Made by a program: the position numbers and the translations under genes | The notes under the pieces: model-generated | Database searches by the model: none | Seen by the model: the letters and a program-made list of their open reading frames with translations, nothing else | Told to the model about the DNA's origin: nothing | From: Campylorhamphus procurvoides | Lineage: Eukaryota; Chordata; Aves; Passeriformes; Dendrocolaptidae | Direction of reading: 5' to 3' | NCBI GenBank assembly: GCA_013396655.1 | Contig: WBMV01009269.1 | Location: 292,549-356,548, forward strand | DNA length: 64,000 nucleotides | Part shown: in pieces, positions 12,000 to 22,541 of the stretch | Layout of the letters: every line of letters starts with the position of its first letter | Position numbering within the stretch: position 1 is the stretch's first letter

Positions 12000-12415
12000 A
12001 TTATTCATTCAAATAAACTATAAATTAAGATCAGCCTAATTTACGTCCATTAAAATGGAAAAGCGTATTATCTCCCATTCAAAGGAATTTGTATTTGATG
12101 CAAATAGGACAAATTCAGAAAGTTTGGAAATGTTCTCTGATTGTTCATTTGCATCATTAACCGGCGGAGAATGGGCCTGTGATTTCAAAATGGGAGAACA
12201 GAAGGAACAATAATTAGTTATGTAAATAATGTGGCATTCTTGTTTATAATTAGTCCAAGAATAAAATAAAATTCACGCATGTCACAGGACTCATTTTCGT
12301 ATGCAAATGAACAATCAAAATTATAAACGGTAATAATGCAGTTTGGGAGAATGTGGCATTTCTAATTTATTAGCCCAGGCAGAAGCCAGAGCTGATTCCA
12401 GTTGACGTTGGGAGA
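12000..12415. promoter_or_regulatory. Candidate enhancer with paired POU/SOX-type sites
   Basis: The most motif-rich AT island in the window. It holds three consensus POU octamers: ATGCAAAT at 12098-12105, its reverse complement at 12147-12154, and ATGCAAAT at 12301-12308. The second and third lie in an exact 17-bp inverted repeat, TGATTGTTCATTTGCAT at 12138-12154 against its reverse complement at 12301-12317, so each copy has a SOX-like ATTGTT/AACAAT core one base from an octamer. Two TAATTAGT words and a repeated AATGTGGCATT also lie here. No open frame or transposon signature is seen. Known biology: POU and SOX factors bind adjacent sites in many developmental enhancers. The canonical arrangement has the octamer in the other orientation, so function here is inferred. 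Confidence 0.45.
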
Positions 12416-13514
12416 TTTCAAAAGTACCTCTGGGATGGGAAAAACATCCAAGAAAAGAGAAAAATGAGAGAGTGGGCGGAAACAATCACCTGTTGGAGCT
12501 CCTCTTGAAGGGAGGGTGTGCAGAATTCCCTGGCTCTGGGAAGGATGGGAATGCCTGAGTGCACTGGGGCCAGCAGCCTCTGCACTGGGTCCCGTGCCAG
12601 GAATGCTCCTCCTTTAACAAAAACTGGAGGGATTGGGAATGCTTTAAAATTCTCTAAACTTGCCATGGTCTGTAACCACAGACAGGGTCTATTTTTTCCA
12701 GGAAAATGTGGTAGAGAAGGAAGCTGAGGCTGGAAACCCTTCCCCCAGCCTTTCTGCTGCCTGTTCCAGCATGGAGGGGGATCTCCACTCCGTTTTGCAG
12801 AGTGGCTCCCAGATCCACCACCAGATGACACTGGCCCAAGGAAATAGGCCACCACAACCCTAAAATACCCACATTTCCATCCATTCCTGTCAATCCTGTT
12901 TCAGCCCTTACCACGAATTTTGGCCCCTGTAGATCAACACCAACAGCTTTTCACAGTGACAGGATCTTGGAATGTCTTTTCCTTTCTGTTCCACGTGGCT
13001 GGGACCAGGAACATGAGAATCACTCCCAATTTTTCTCCCTTGCTCCCATCCAAGGTCTTCAAAAGCTCCATCAAGGATGCAGCAGGAGCCTCTGCACTGT
13101 GGCCAGTGCCCTGCCTGCCCATCCTTGGGAATGGCTTGAGCCAGGGGATCCTTGGGACAAGCCAAGCTCTAGGAATGTGAGCGATTAAATAATGGTATTA
13201 ATTATTAATTATGGCTTATCTTGCTGCAGAGTGTGGAACAGGAGTCAGAATCCACACCAGGGAGGACAGGACATCTCAGGGACAGAAATGCTTTGGCTTC
13301 TTTCTTAAATTATGCTCCCACCTCCGCCTGACACCAGAGCTGAGGGCTCTCAGTGGAGCAGCAGAGCTGAGCAGAGCATGTTGGATAATAAAAGCAAGTA
13401 CAGGAACTTTAATTAAGGCTCCTCAGGCAGGTGCAAAGGAGGGCGAGTAACTCAGGCTGCTGGGGAAGGAGCTGCCTGAGGGATACTGGGGTGTGATCAA
13501 CATCCTGCACCCAC
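12416..13514. other. Non-coding block, no gene recognised
   Basis: Unique sequence of mixed composition with a short AT patch at 13,180-13,215. Open frames up to 145 codons (12418-12855, minus) have no domain I recognise. Confidence 0.55.
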
Positions 13515-13538
13515 AGACGGACAGACAGACAGACAGAC
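13515..13538 (+). repeat. Short (GACA)n microsatellite
   Basis: About five to six tetranucleotide units (ACAGACAGACAGAC core), the first with a C-to-G change. Confidence 0.85.
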
Positions 13539-14720
13539 TCACCCTGGATGCAGCCACTGAGGTCCTGGGCATCCTGTGGGGGTGTAGGGGCTGTGGAGGG
13601 AACCCCCATGGAAATGCCCCAGGGGAACCAGCACCTTTCCAGTCCCCACCTCTGGGTTCTTGAGGGATTTCTCAGAGGAAGCACATCCAGAGGTGAGGCT
13701 GGGATCCCCAGCGTCCCTCTCTGCAGGGATCCCAAGGGTCTGCTCTGTGGGTGTGAGTGGCTGTGCAACACGGCCAGGGGGACCACAGGGCATGGTCTGG
13801 GGGACTCAGGGACTGCTGGAGCTCTTCAGGACTCCCTGGGAACATCCCAGGGCTACAGCCCTCTCCAGAACACACTGTGCTCAATACCAGCAGAAGAAAC
13901 CTCAAATCCCATTCCCAACCCTTGCAAAGCTGGAACAAAGCCTGAACAACTGTTTACTCACATCACCAAGGGCCTCGGATGCCAAACCACTGACTGAACC
14001 TTCCTGTCAATCCGACACTTTTAGGGTAATTTAACTTAATAACACCTTTGTCTGCACAAGCGTTTGTATCTGAAGGGTTATTACCATCACAGTTATTTTA
14101 GGTGGGTTAATGGGATGGAGTAGATTCGAAATTGTCAGCACAGCCACACAGGCAGCTGCTGGCAGTGTTTACCTTTCTACTCCTTCCCTCACTTTACAAA
14201 ACTTCCTACCCTCACCTAAAAGTGTTGTCATAAATCATGAGCAATTTCCCCCCAGGTTCTCATGCATCATTAATTCTTTGTTTAGAAGGAAAAAACAAAC
14301 TGTCCATGTCTTAATTGTTACTGCTTTGAGCAGAGCCGGAGGTGGGTGTGGGGCTTCTGGGGTCTGTCAGAATTCTTGGACATATTTTGGTTGATATTTA
14401 ACTCAATGCATCAGGGGGCTCACAGGAAGAAAGAAAAATTATTGTGATGAACAATTAAGAATTGGCCAAGGCAGTGGTGGAGCCCAAACTCGCTCCTGCT
14501 CCTCAGCAGAGGAATTTTAGGAAAACCTATGACTGCAGGTGTGCAGGGAGAAGGAATGTGCAGCCCAGTACCTGGCAGGGGGAGGGCTGCAGCTGCTGGC
14601 TCCCTGCAAGGGAGGGAAACCCAGCATTTGCTGGGAGCATCCTTCATCCCTGCGAGCTGCTCCCCTGCTGCCCACAGTGCCAGCTCAGAGCAGTGCCAAG
14701 GCTGGTGGATGCAGTGGCTG
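13539..14720. other. Non-coding block, no gene recognised
   Basis: GC-rich sequence to about 14,000, an AT-rich patch (14,020-14,480), then GC-rich sequence. Overlapping long frames on both strands at 13,548-14,034 reflect a low stop-codon density rather than a gene. Confidence 0.5.
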
Positions 14721-14845
14721 TCACCCCTGCATAGCAGCTGGCACCCCTGCATGGCATATGGACCCCTGCTCAGCATCTGGTACATGGCACCTGTGCATGG
14801 CATCTGGCACCTCTGCACAGCACCTGCCCCCCTGCACAGCACCGG
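14721..14845 (+). repeat. Degenerate ~20-bp minisatellite
   Basis: About six diverged units of roughly 19-27 bp built around (T)GGCACC(T/C)CTGCA(T/C). It lies inside a 212-codon plus-strand frame (14529-15167), whose repeated Met-Trp-His-Leu-type segments come from the tandem repeat. Spacers are absent, so this is not a CRISPR array. Confidence 0.8.
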
Positions 14846-16275
14846 GCAGGATCCTGCAGCAGCTGCAGTGGGAGAGAGGGAGGGAAGGAGGGGGCTGTGC
14901 CTGCCTTGCCCTGCAGCCCCTCTCCCATTCCCCTGCAGCCCCTCTCCCCTTCCCCAGAGCTCCCCAGCTGGGCACTGCCTTGCTCCAAGCCCAGCACACA
15001 GCCTTTCCCGTGCTCTGTATTATTTTTGGGTGAGAGTCACATTAATGGCAGCAGGGAGGGCACCAAGGGCTGTCCCATGCCAGAGCTGGCACCTTCCCCG
15101 TGCTGCCACTGCCCCATCACCTCGACGGGTCCCCTCAATGCCTCTCAGCCACCCTCAGGCCAGGTGACCTTGAGGTGGCTTTGCTCTTTGGCTCAGCTGC
15201 AGTTGGAAGATTAAATTCTGCTCCTGTCCTGGGAATCTGATGATAAAAAGTCCTTTCTAGACAGAATCCGGATAATGAACAGCTCCCTGGCTTCATGCTG
15301 GAAGAGGAAGTGTGGAGTTATTACTGCATTAAAAAATCTCCAAAGTCAACTAAATTCACCACAGACACCGAGGACCAGAATTCCTCTTCATTATAGCTGG
15401 GTGGAGCATCCAGCATCATCAATAACACTGTGCTAATTGCAGCTGGGCACGGAGCACAGGGGGCTTTGCTGGGGGAGCTGACCTGGCACAGGAACCAGCT
15501 CCTGTGCTCGCTCTCCTCCTGTGTCCATCCCTCCTGTGCTGAGGCCAGAGAGGGATTTGTCCTCTTGGAAAACACGCTTCCAGTGCCCAGCAAAAATCCA
15601 CTCTCCAAAGTATCGGGGGTGCATGGCAGGGCACCACACTCAGGTGTGGCAGTGCCAAAACAAAACCCAGGACATGATCCCTTGCCTTGTGTCCCTAAAT
15701 GTCACCGACCAGAGACAGCTGCCCAGCACTCAGGGACATCCACGGCTTTTTAGGTATAAACCCTGTGTTTTAATCACCCAGGACAAAGAAAGGCCAAGCC
15801 GGGAGAACAGAACAGCTGCCATAAACAAAGCTGGGGTGTTTCTCTGGCATTAGTCATACAAGAAAGGGACGTGGGACATATATCTGGGCAGGATTCAGGA
15901 TATCTGCTAATTAGAAAAGCCTCTGACTGCTGGAGAGTGTTAATTCACAGACAGCATGGTCCCTCAGGCAGTGTTCAGGGCAAGAAAGGATTTATTTACA
16001 CCTCACAGAAGTTGTTCTTTTTTTGCAAAGGTTGTACTTAATTGGAATTTTTCAGAAGAATTTGTAGAACAAAGAAGGAACTGAGCCTCTGATGGAAAGT
16101 CTCTGGCTTTCCTTGTCCTGTCTGCCTTTAGTTCAGGCCGGAGCATCTCTCTATAGGCACAGCCCACAGTAGCTTCTGTTTTCTCCCAGGTGTCACACAG
16201 CCCAAGCCCTCCACGGTGTCACCATGGACCCTCCTGAGCTCCAAGTCAGACCACTTGGACCAGGGTAGTACATTT
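14846..16275. other. Non-coding block, no gene recognised
   Basis: GC-rich to about 15,190, with 'CCCTCTCCC' pyrimidine runs, then mixed with AT patches at 15,200-15,430 and 15,960-16,070. Long plus-strand frames (212 and 164 codons, from 14529 and 14539) overlap each other in different frames and have no family resemblance. Confidence 0.5.
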
Positions 16276-16330
16276 TCATAGAATCCTAAGTAGTTTGGGT
16301 TGGAAGGGACCTTAAAGACCATTTCGTTCC
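16276..16330 (-). mobile_element. CR1 LINE 3'-terminus fragment (dead)
   Basis: About 55 bp matching the extreme 3' end of CR1 in reverse orientation: CATAGAATCCTAAGTAG, then TTTGGGTTGGAAGGGACC and TTAAAGACCA. This is a minimal 5'-truncated insertion or the remnant of a longer eroded copy. Confidence 0.85.
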
Positions 16331-16839
16331 TCTCACATGAAGGGGTCACATGAAGCAGGATGTCTCAGCACAGCCTGCTCTCCCTGATGGGTTGTTTTCT
16401 GGGAGATGGGAGATGCAGGAGGATGTCTGCTGCTCCCAACGCCTTCCCCTGCCTCGCCGTGCAGCAGCAAGGGGTTTTGGGGACTGGCAGACACCCCCAG
16501 CACGAAGATGCTTCCTCACCTTCAGAAACATCACCGCAGAATTGCCAGAAAACCACGCACGGGCCGCTGGAGGTTCAGCCGTCAGCTCCGGACGGCTCTG
16601 ACAGCACGGAATGAAAGCAGAAATAGCAATTTCTCACTGAAGAGCTCGACTGACACCTCGCTGACCTGCGAGCAGCAGGGACTCTCCGCACACCAGCACA
16701 GCCCTGTTGTTTGCTGTTGCCGGGGTTGACACTCCTGATTAGAGGAGACAGGCGGACAGGCTGGAGCTCCGGCCAGCGATGGGGGTGCCTCCTCCTGACC
16801 TCAAACCTGAGAGCTCCTGCCCTGCATCTGCAGCTAAAT
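16331..16839. other. Moderately CpG-enriched non-coding segment
   Basis: Between about 16,440 and 16,790 CpGs are noticeably denser than in the flanks (for example CTCGCCGTGC, GGGCCGCTGG, CTCCGGACGG, CTCCGGCCAGCG). It is weaker and shorter than the CpG-rich segment at 37 kb. Overlapping frames of up to 107 codons are seen on both strands, with no recognisable protein. It could be a weak CpG island or a regulatory element next to the AT island that follows. Confidence 0.3.
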
Positions 16840-17150
16840 AAACCAAGTAAATCATCCTGGCAGATAGATAATTAAATAATTATCAGCCACTTAATAACAA
16901 GGAGTGGGTGTTCAGAATTAGCATATTAGACAGTGTCTTTAAGGGCTAATTGTTGCATTACATCAGAGTTACTCATTCATTATTCTTGTCATTTTGGGTG
17001 ATAATTTGCACTTTAGGAGACAGAGACAATTTTAGCAGGCAATTAGAGACATGTCAGGCTTGGCCTAGTGAGTTACTGTCACAATTATTGCATTTTTTCC
17101 GGTGTCCTCATTTGCAGGAGTGTACTTAAGGGCAGTCTGGTAATTTCATG
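16840..17150. promoter_or_regulatory. Candidate conserved non-coding element rich in TAAT cores
   Basis: About 300 bp of AT-rich unique DNA with many homeodomain-type cores (GATAATTAAATAATTATC, GCTAATTG, GCAATTAGAG, CACAATTATTGC). It has no open frame and no repeat signature. It directly follows a CpG-enriched stretch. A role as a homeodomain-responsive enhancer is inferred. Confidence 0.3.
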
Positions 17151-18194
17151 GTGAGGCAAAACAGGCACCGGCACCTGGAGGGGCGGCAAGGACAGAACAA
17201 AACCCGATTTCACAGCGTCGGAGCTGGCACGGGCTGGTGGGGAGGGAGCTGTGGGCTTGCACAGGGAAGGAAACTAAAGAAAAGGGGGGATTCTACGTTG
17301 CTAATGGAAACACTTGACAACCCCCTGGTCTGAGGTCCCTTTGGAACCCAGACATGGCCCCTCCTGCCATGGGTTTGTGTCGGGGGGCTGTCACCTCTTC
17401 TTCTTCACCCCAAGCCACCAATGGACACGGCATCTGCACCTGGCACACATCAGCAATTGGTGGATATGCGGGTTTTTCCCAGTTTTTGGCACCTTTGGTG
17501 ACCTGAAGTGATCTCCACTCAGTGCCTCGGGGACAGGTGGGCTCTGCTCAGGTGGGTGGGGGGTGCCAGGACTGGTGGTGTGCAGGTGGCACCTCCTGGG
17601 TTTGGGCCCCGGGATGTCCCCAGCAGTGAGACCATGGTCACTGAGCTCAGAAACGTGGCCCTGAAAGTTGGCTGCCAGTTTTATCTTCCAGTGAGCCCTG
17701 GGAGACTGACAGCCAGAGCTGCTGCAAATGGGCTGTGGGAGGGACAGAGATGTCCTAGTCTGCTATCACACTGTGGGAGGGATGGAGATGCCCAAATCCA
17801 TGTCCCATAGTGGGAGAGCAGAGCTACATGGAAACTTTCTGGGTTTACCTTCTGAGAGGGAATATCAGCTTATCTTGGGGTCTGGGGAACATTTCCAGCA
17901 TCTCCATGGGAAAACCCTCCCCTGCAGCCCCCAAAAAGTGACTGGAGGGGCCAGGGTGGCAGTGGACCAGCACCTGCAGCAAACTCCAAGGAGAAACCTA
18001 TTCCCAGGAAAAATGGTGCATCTGTACCTCAGACCAAAGCAATGGTTTTGCTGTTTTATCAGTGAGGATAAATACAGGGATGTGCCCAGTGATGCTGCAG
18101 CCCAACCGAGCCTGAGAGCCATGACAAGGTTTAAATATCCCTCCGACTCCAATGGAAGGGAAGAACTGGATCTGCAGCAGCTGCACCTTGGGAT
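17151..18194. other. Non-coding block with a small tandem repeat
   Basis: GC-richer unique DNA. A roughly 38-bp unit starting GTGGGAGGGA occurs at 17735-17772 and 17773-17809, with a partial third copy at 17810-17829. The 159-codon plus-strand frame at 17728-18207 crosses this repeat and shows no known domain. Confidence 0.5.
17735..17829 (+). repeat. ~38-bp tandem repeat, 2.5 diverged units
   Basis: Units begin at 17735, 17773 and 17810. The first 20 bases of units one and two agree except at three positions; the second halves have drifted, and the third unit is partial. Confidence 0.7.
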
Positions 18195-18720
18195 ACATGC
18201 ATTATAAGGGTATATACAGTCAAATAGTTAATTAAGCTAAAACCACAGTAAATCTGCCAGACCCATATTAACACTATAGTCAAAATAGTGGAAAATATAG
18301 TATTTTCCCTAATAAATCCTGTTCTGTTACAGATTTATGTTGGCATCTGCATAGTTACCAGAGTTTTACAATAATCATTGATCAATCAAAGTTTTATGAC
18401 AAAACTATAATTTTCCTGTGTTTCTTTCTTACTTAGTTTCCTAGTTTGCTTAATTCCCAGAATGCAATCCAGTAAATCTTTGGGGCTGAGATATTAAGTA
18501 GATAATAAGAATGCCATATAAGATTTGCTTATATTTTAAACTGTCCTTACAAATGATTTATAATTAGGGCCAAATCTAAGACAAAACATTATTAAAGTCA
18601 AAACCCTTCATAAATTACTGGAGTTTGCTTATGCCTGTAGTAATTTATTAGGGTTTTGCTACAGTATTTTCTCTTGTGATATCCAAAGCTTTATATGTCA
18701 TAAATGGGAAATATGGGTTG
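18195..18720. promoter_or_regulatory. Candidate conserved non-coding element, long AT-rich island
   Basis: One of the longest uninterrupted AT-rich islands here (over 500 bp), with almost no CpG. It contains TTAATTAA, the palindrome TTGATCAA (18378-18385) and a short hairpin with perfect 8-bp arms GGAAAATA/TATTTTCC around TAG (18290-18308). There is no open frame or recognisable transposon. It could be a conserved enhancer, a matrix-attachment-type AT region, or an old unrecognised repeat. Confidence 0.3.
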
Positions 18721-20769
18721 GTAAAACATACAGAAAACAGGAATGATCCCCAGTGACCTCAAGTGACAAACTCAGACTCTGCTACCACGTCAAAAGCATT
18801 TTGCAGTGGAAATATAATGGCACCCATAATCTAACTGTACCAGACCCAAAGTGTTTCTTTCTTCTGTGAAATTAAATCTTTTGTTTATACCATTTTTTCA
18901 GTTATCCTGTTTACAGGTGCAACAGAACCTGTAGCTGCACGGGAGGAGGGAAATGCTGGGTTTGTGTTTCTGGCATCAAATGGGGGGCTCCACTGTGGGA
19001 ACCCCACTGGACTCAGCTGTGTGCTGGGGGAGCAGGGCTGGCAGTGCCCAGGGAGGGCAGAGGGGCTTTGATATGTGGTGTTTGCCCATCCCAGTGCTGG
19101 TTCCAAGCCTAAATCATCTCACTGGAACAGACTGGGACAGACTGGAGGGCAAAGGCAGGTGTGAAGCACAGCCCCCCTCCCCTGGGAAGCAGCAGAGCTG
19201 GGTGGATTGACCCCAGAGCAGAGCTGGATCTCGGGCTCAGAGTTTGGGAGCTGATCAGACATTTAATTTTCTGCTGTTCCCTGTGGGAATGACACAGATC
19301 CCTGGGATGAGCAGGGCCCAGGGCTCACAGCCCTGTGGGTGACAGGCAGTGGCACTGTGGCTGGCAGAGAAGGAATGGATGGCATGGAAGAATGGAAATG
19401 AGATATGGTGGGAGCCCTCAGCTCAGGGGCAGCTGTTGGAGAGGCTGATGGGAGAGAGTGGAGCCAGGAAAGGAGTCCCTGTTCATGTCATTAAAACTCC
19501 TTCCTGATCTTTCATGATGAATAACAAAAATGAGACCTGTGGCCAATATAAAAGACTGTTAATAAATTAAATTATATTACGTAAAATAAAAATATAATAT
19601 AAAATAAAATAATAACAGTGAGGCAGACAAAGACAAGTGACTGCAGAAGCTGCACCAGTGCATGGTCTGAGCATCCCAGCAGCTGCACAGTCCCTGCCTC
19701 TCCCCCTGTGATACCATCAGAGGCACTGATTGCATTGTAGGGTTTTTATCAGTCTCTCCCTATCCATCTCCTACAGATAATCCCGTTGCTCCGACATCAG
19801 GCACTGCTGATCACTGTCCTACCCCTGGCACGGTGGATGCTCTGAGAGCCAGTGAGTTGTTTCAGACAAATCCCTCTCAGATCCGAGCAGGGGCAGTGAC
19901 TCTGCAGGAATGTCTCATCCCACTGAGGACAGCGCCAAAAGGGACGGGATTTGGTCTGAGAGGAATTTGTATTCCTGATAATAACCATTTATACCTTGAC
20001 CAAAAGGTTTCTGGGGTGGTGTATCAATTATAGTACATTTGATGGCACCACTGGCCCTGCCACACCCCACTCCCAGATGCTGCCAAGGTGTTGGTGTGCA
20101 GAACAAGAATCTGAATAAAACTCCTGTGCAAATGGGATGAGGTTTAATTAATTCACATTAAATTCCACTCACTCTAATGCTAAATAAAGTTTTCACTGAG
20201 GGAGGACATTCAATGAGGTTTAGCTAGTTCACTACAAATTCACACCTTAAATTAATCCTAATTCAATTTCCTCAGCAATACTGGAAAAGCAGGACCAAAT
20301 GTAGCAGTTCCTCTTTTCTATATGAAATGCCTGTTATTTTATTTGCTGGGGGGTCTCAGCCCCCCACCCAGGCAAGAGCTGGAGCCCAGGGCAAGGCTGT
20401 CCCAGCAGAGACCCTGAGTGGGATGCTGCAGCCAAGGTGAGCACATCTGGCTGACTAGCTGGGATTCAACTGGTGCTCCAGCACCCAAATAACCATAACT
20501 ACAGGCAACACCTCATGGTCTGTGTGGCTGGAAACTTCCATTTCCCTCTCCATGGTGTGTCACATCCCACCCCACCATGACTGGGGTCAGTCCCATCCCT
20601 GTGGGACCCTGAAGGACCCCATGCTGTGCTGCTCCTGTGCGGCAGCTCCGTGTCCTTGTCCCTTCAGTGGGCTCTGTGATGGCTACACTTGGGGCAGCAG
20701 CTTTCTCCTGATCCTTACCCTTGTCTGGGGAGGAGCAGGGAGAGGAGCCTCCACCGCCACACAGACGGA
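18721..20769. other. Non-coding block, no gene recognised
   Basis: Mixed composition. An A/T-only simple tract lies at 19,561-19,610. A degenerate direct repeat of about 33 bp (ATGAGGTTTA... at 20137 and again at 20213) lies in an AT-rich patch at 20,130-20,290. No gene-like frame exceeds 101 codons. Confidence 0.5.
19561..19610 (+). repeat. AT-rich low-complexity tract (TAAAA-type)
   Basis: Fifty bases almost free of G and C, made of AAAATAAAA and AATATAATAT words around a single ACGT. Confidence 0.8.
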
Positions 20770-20905
20770 TGCAGATTACACCATTAATTTTTTATGTGAA
20801 TTCAAAAATTCCGTGTTGACTTCATGACGCAAATGGGTATGAAAATTCTGGCGAGCGCGCTCATTGTTACAGAAATCAAATGGCTCAACAGCCACTAATG
20901 AGGCA
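20770..20905. promoter_or_regulatory. Small candidate regulatory island
   Basis: A short AT-rich stretch that keeps CpGs (GACGCAAATGG, GGCGAGCGCGCTC) and has an ATTAATTT core. Retained CpGs inside AT-rich unique DNA are often seen in constrained elements. No other evidence is available. Confidence 0.2.
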
Positions 20906-22029
20906 GACAAGAAGCTTCACTCACCCTCTGAGGATTTGAAGGCAAGAAGAGAAGAAGGAGCACGTTACATTATTCATGTGCCTTGTTTGAGTTTCAAATC
21001 ATAGGAAGTTGCAGCAAAGGGGAATTTGGGATGTGCTGGTGACCTGCTCTGCACAGGGAGGAGGCAAGAAAAGTCCTGTCCCCTAATTGACAACTCATTG
21101 CAAAAGCAGCTCCTGTCCAGTGCAAAGGAAGAGGAGGCTCCCCGGGCCCCCTGCCCTGTGACATGCCTGGGGATGCCCCGGGGATGCCCCAGGATGGAAG
21201 AATGCACTGGCAGCACCCTCAGGCTCTGCTGCCTCTGATTGCCGGGTACTGCCCAGGCACAGGGCCTGTCCTAGCTGTACACTGTTTAAAACGCATCATA
21301 TTCTTCTGGAAGAGGAGAATTCTTTTAGAGGGGAAAGAAAAATAGGGAAAACAAGGGAGAACAATCGATCTGAGGAGGAGACATGCAGGCAAGTGCTCCA
21401 CAGAGCAAGGATGAGGTGCACAGGGTACCTGTTGACCACATACTCACGATTAAGACACAGATTCTGAGAGTTCTTCTGCATTTTGTAATTACTGCTTACC
21501 CATAAAGCCCTTCTTTCTCCTGCCAACATTATCTTAGCCAACTTTATGAGTGCTCACAAGGTTAATGCAGAGCTGTAAATCTGTGTCGGGTCACCGGAGT
21601 GAGAGGAGAGGAAGTGTTCGTAAATCTGGGGGAATCTCTCCAGTTTGTTTATTTAATACACTCTTGGTCCATGAGGAGGCACCAGGTTCCTGTCAGGGCC
21701 ATGTGCCCACCCAGCCCTGCCTGACAGTGGGGGGACACGGGGGCTGCATGCCCCTCTGTCTGTCTGACAATTCTGCTCTTCTCTGTTGGCTTTAGAGCAC
21801 TCTTTGAGACTGGACTCAGTGTTTTAAGCTGTGCTTTCTGGCTCTGCTGAGGTCACTGTCACCATCCAGGCCCACCAGCCAGTGGCTCCAGGGTACCTGT
21901 CTGTGCCACCTGCCTCTGGCAGGGATGCTGTGCCACGGATGGCACTGGGAGCAGCTGGACCATGGTTCCCCACAGCCAACGTGGAGTTAAACTCCCCCCT
22001 CACCGCCCTCCGGGTCAGGGTATATTTGC
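20906..22029. other. Non-coding block, no gene recognised
   Basis: Unique sequence of mixed composition. A short local repeat GGGATGCCCC(G/A)GG occurs near 21,170-21,192. No gene or mobile element is seen. Confidence 0.5.
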
Positions 22030-22345
22030 TTGGATTTTACATTGGAATTTGAAATCCACAGCTACAAGGAAACATTTATTTTCTTGCCCTTCAATGATCA
22101 AACAAGTGGCGCCGAGGCACAAGGAAGCGGAGTTTCCATTAGGAGAACTGTTTTCTTTTTGCTGTAAAATATCAAATATTTTGACATTTCCATCAGACTT
22201 TTCTTTGTATCAAAGCTGCAATGTCAGAACAATCTCAAGGCGTTTAGACTTCAGAGGTTTGTGCATTTCTGAGCACTCCCTCCTTTACAAGGGGACACTT
22301 CTGAAGAGATGTGTGGTTTCTCCCTCAAAGACCAAAGAAAAGGTA
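22030..22345. promoter_or_regulatory. Candidate non-coding element
   Basis: AT-rich unique DNA with isolated CpGs (GTGGCGCCGAGG, AAGCGGAG, GGCGTTTAG), and an AAAATAT/ATATTTT inverted pair around CAA at about 22,165-22,181. A 134-codon plus-strand frame (21962-22366) spans it but starts in the GC-rich flank and looks like no known protein. Confidence 0.2.
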
Positions 22346-22509
22346 ATAAAAACAGGAGGCCAGTGAGGACTCTGGGGAAGCAGCAGGCGAGTGGTCAGGG
22401 CTCTGTGCAGATCCCCCTCCCAGGAGCTGCTGGCTCTCTGGAGTGCAGTGCTGGCAGGTGAGCTCCTGTCACCCTCCTCCCTTGGACAGTGGGGGGATGA
22501 ACGTCAGGG

Positions 22510-22510
<1 letters not shown>
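22346..22510. other. Short GC-rich spacer
   Basis: Unremarkable unique sequence leading into the ATC repeat. Confidence 0.4.

Positions 22511-22540
<30 letters not shown>
22511..22540 (+). repeat. Perfect (ATC)10 microsatellite
   Basis: Ten uninterrupted ATC trinucleotides. It reads as poly-Ile or poly-Ser in overlapping chance frames. An uninterrupted ten-copy array is likely to vary in length between individuals. Confidence 0.97.

Positions 22541-22541
<1 letters not shown>

Noticed and set aside
14721..14845. Possible CRISPR-like array
   Set aside because: Units are degenerate and contiguous without unique spacers, and the surroundings are vertebrate, so this is a minisatellite.
14529..15167. 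212-codon plus-strand open frame
   Set aside because: It contains a degenerate minisatellite and Pro/Ser-rich low-complexity sequence, overlaps a 164-codon frame in another phase and minus-strand frames, and has no known domain.
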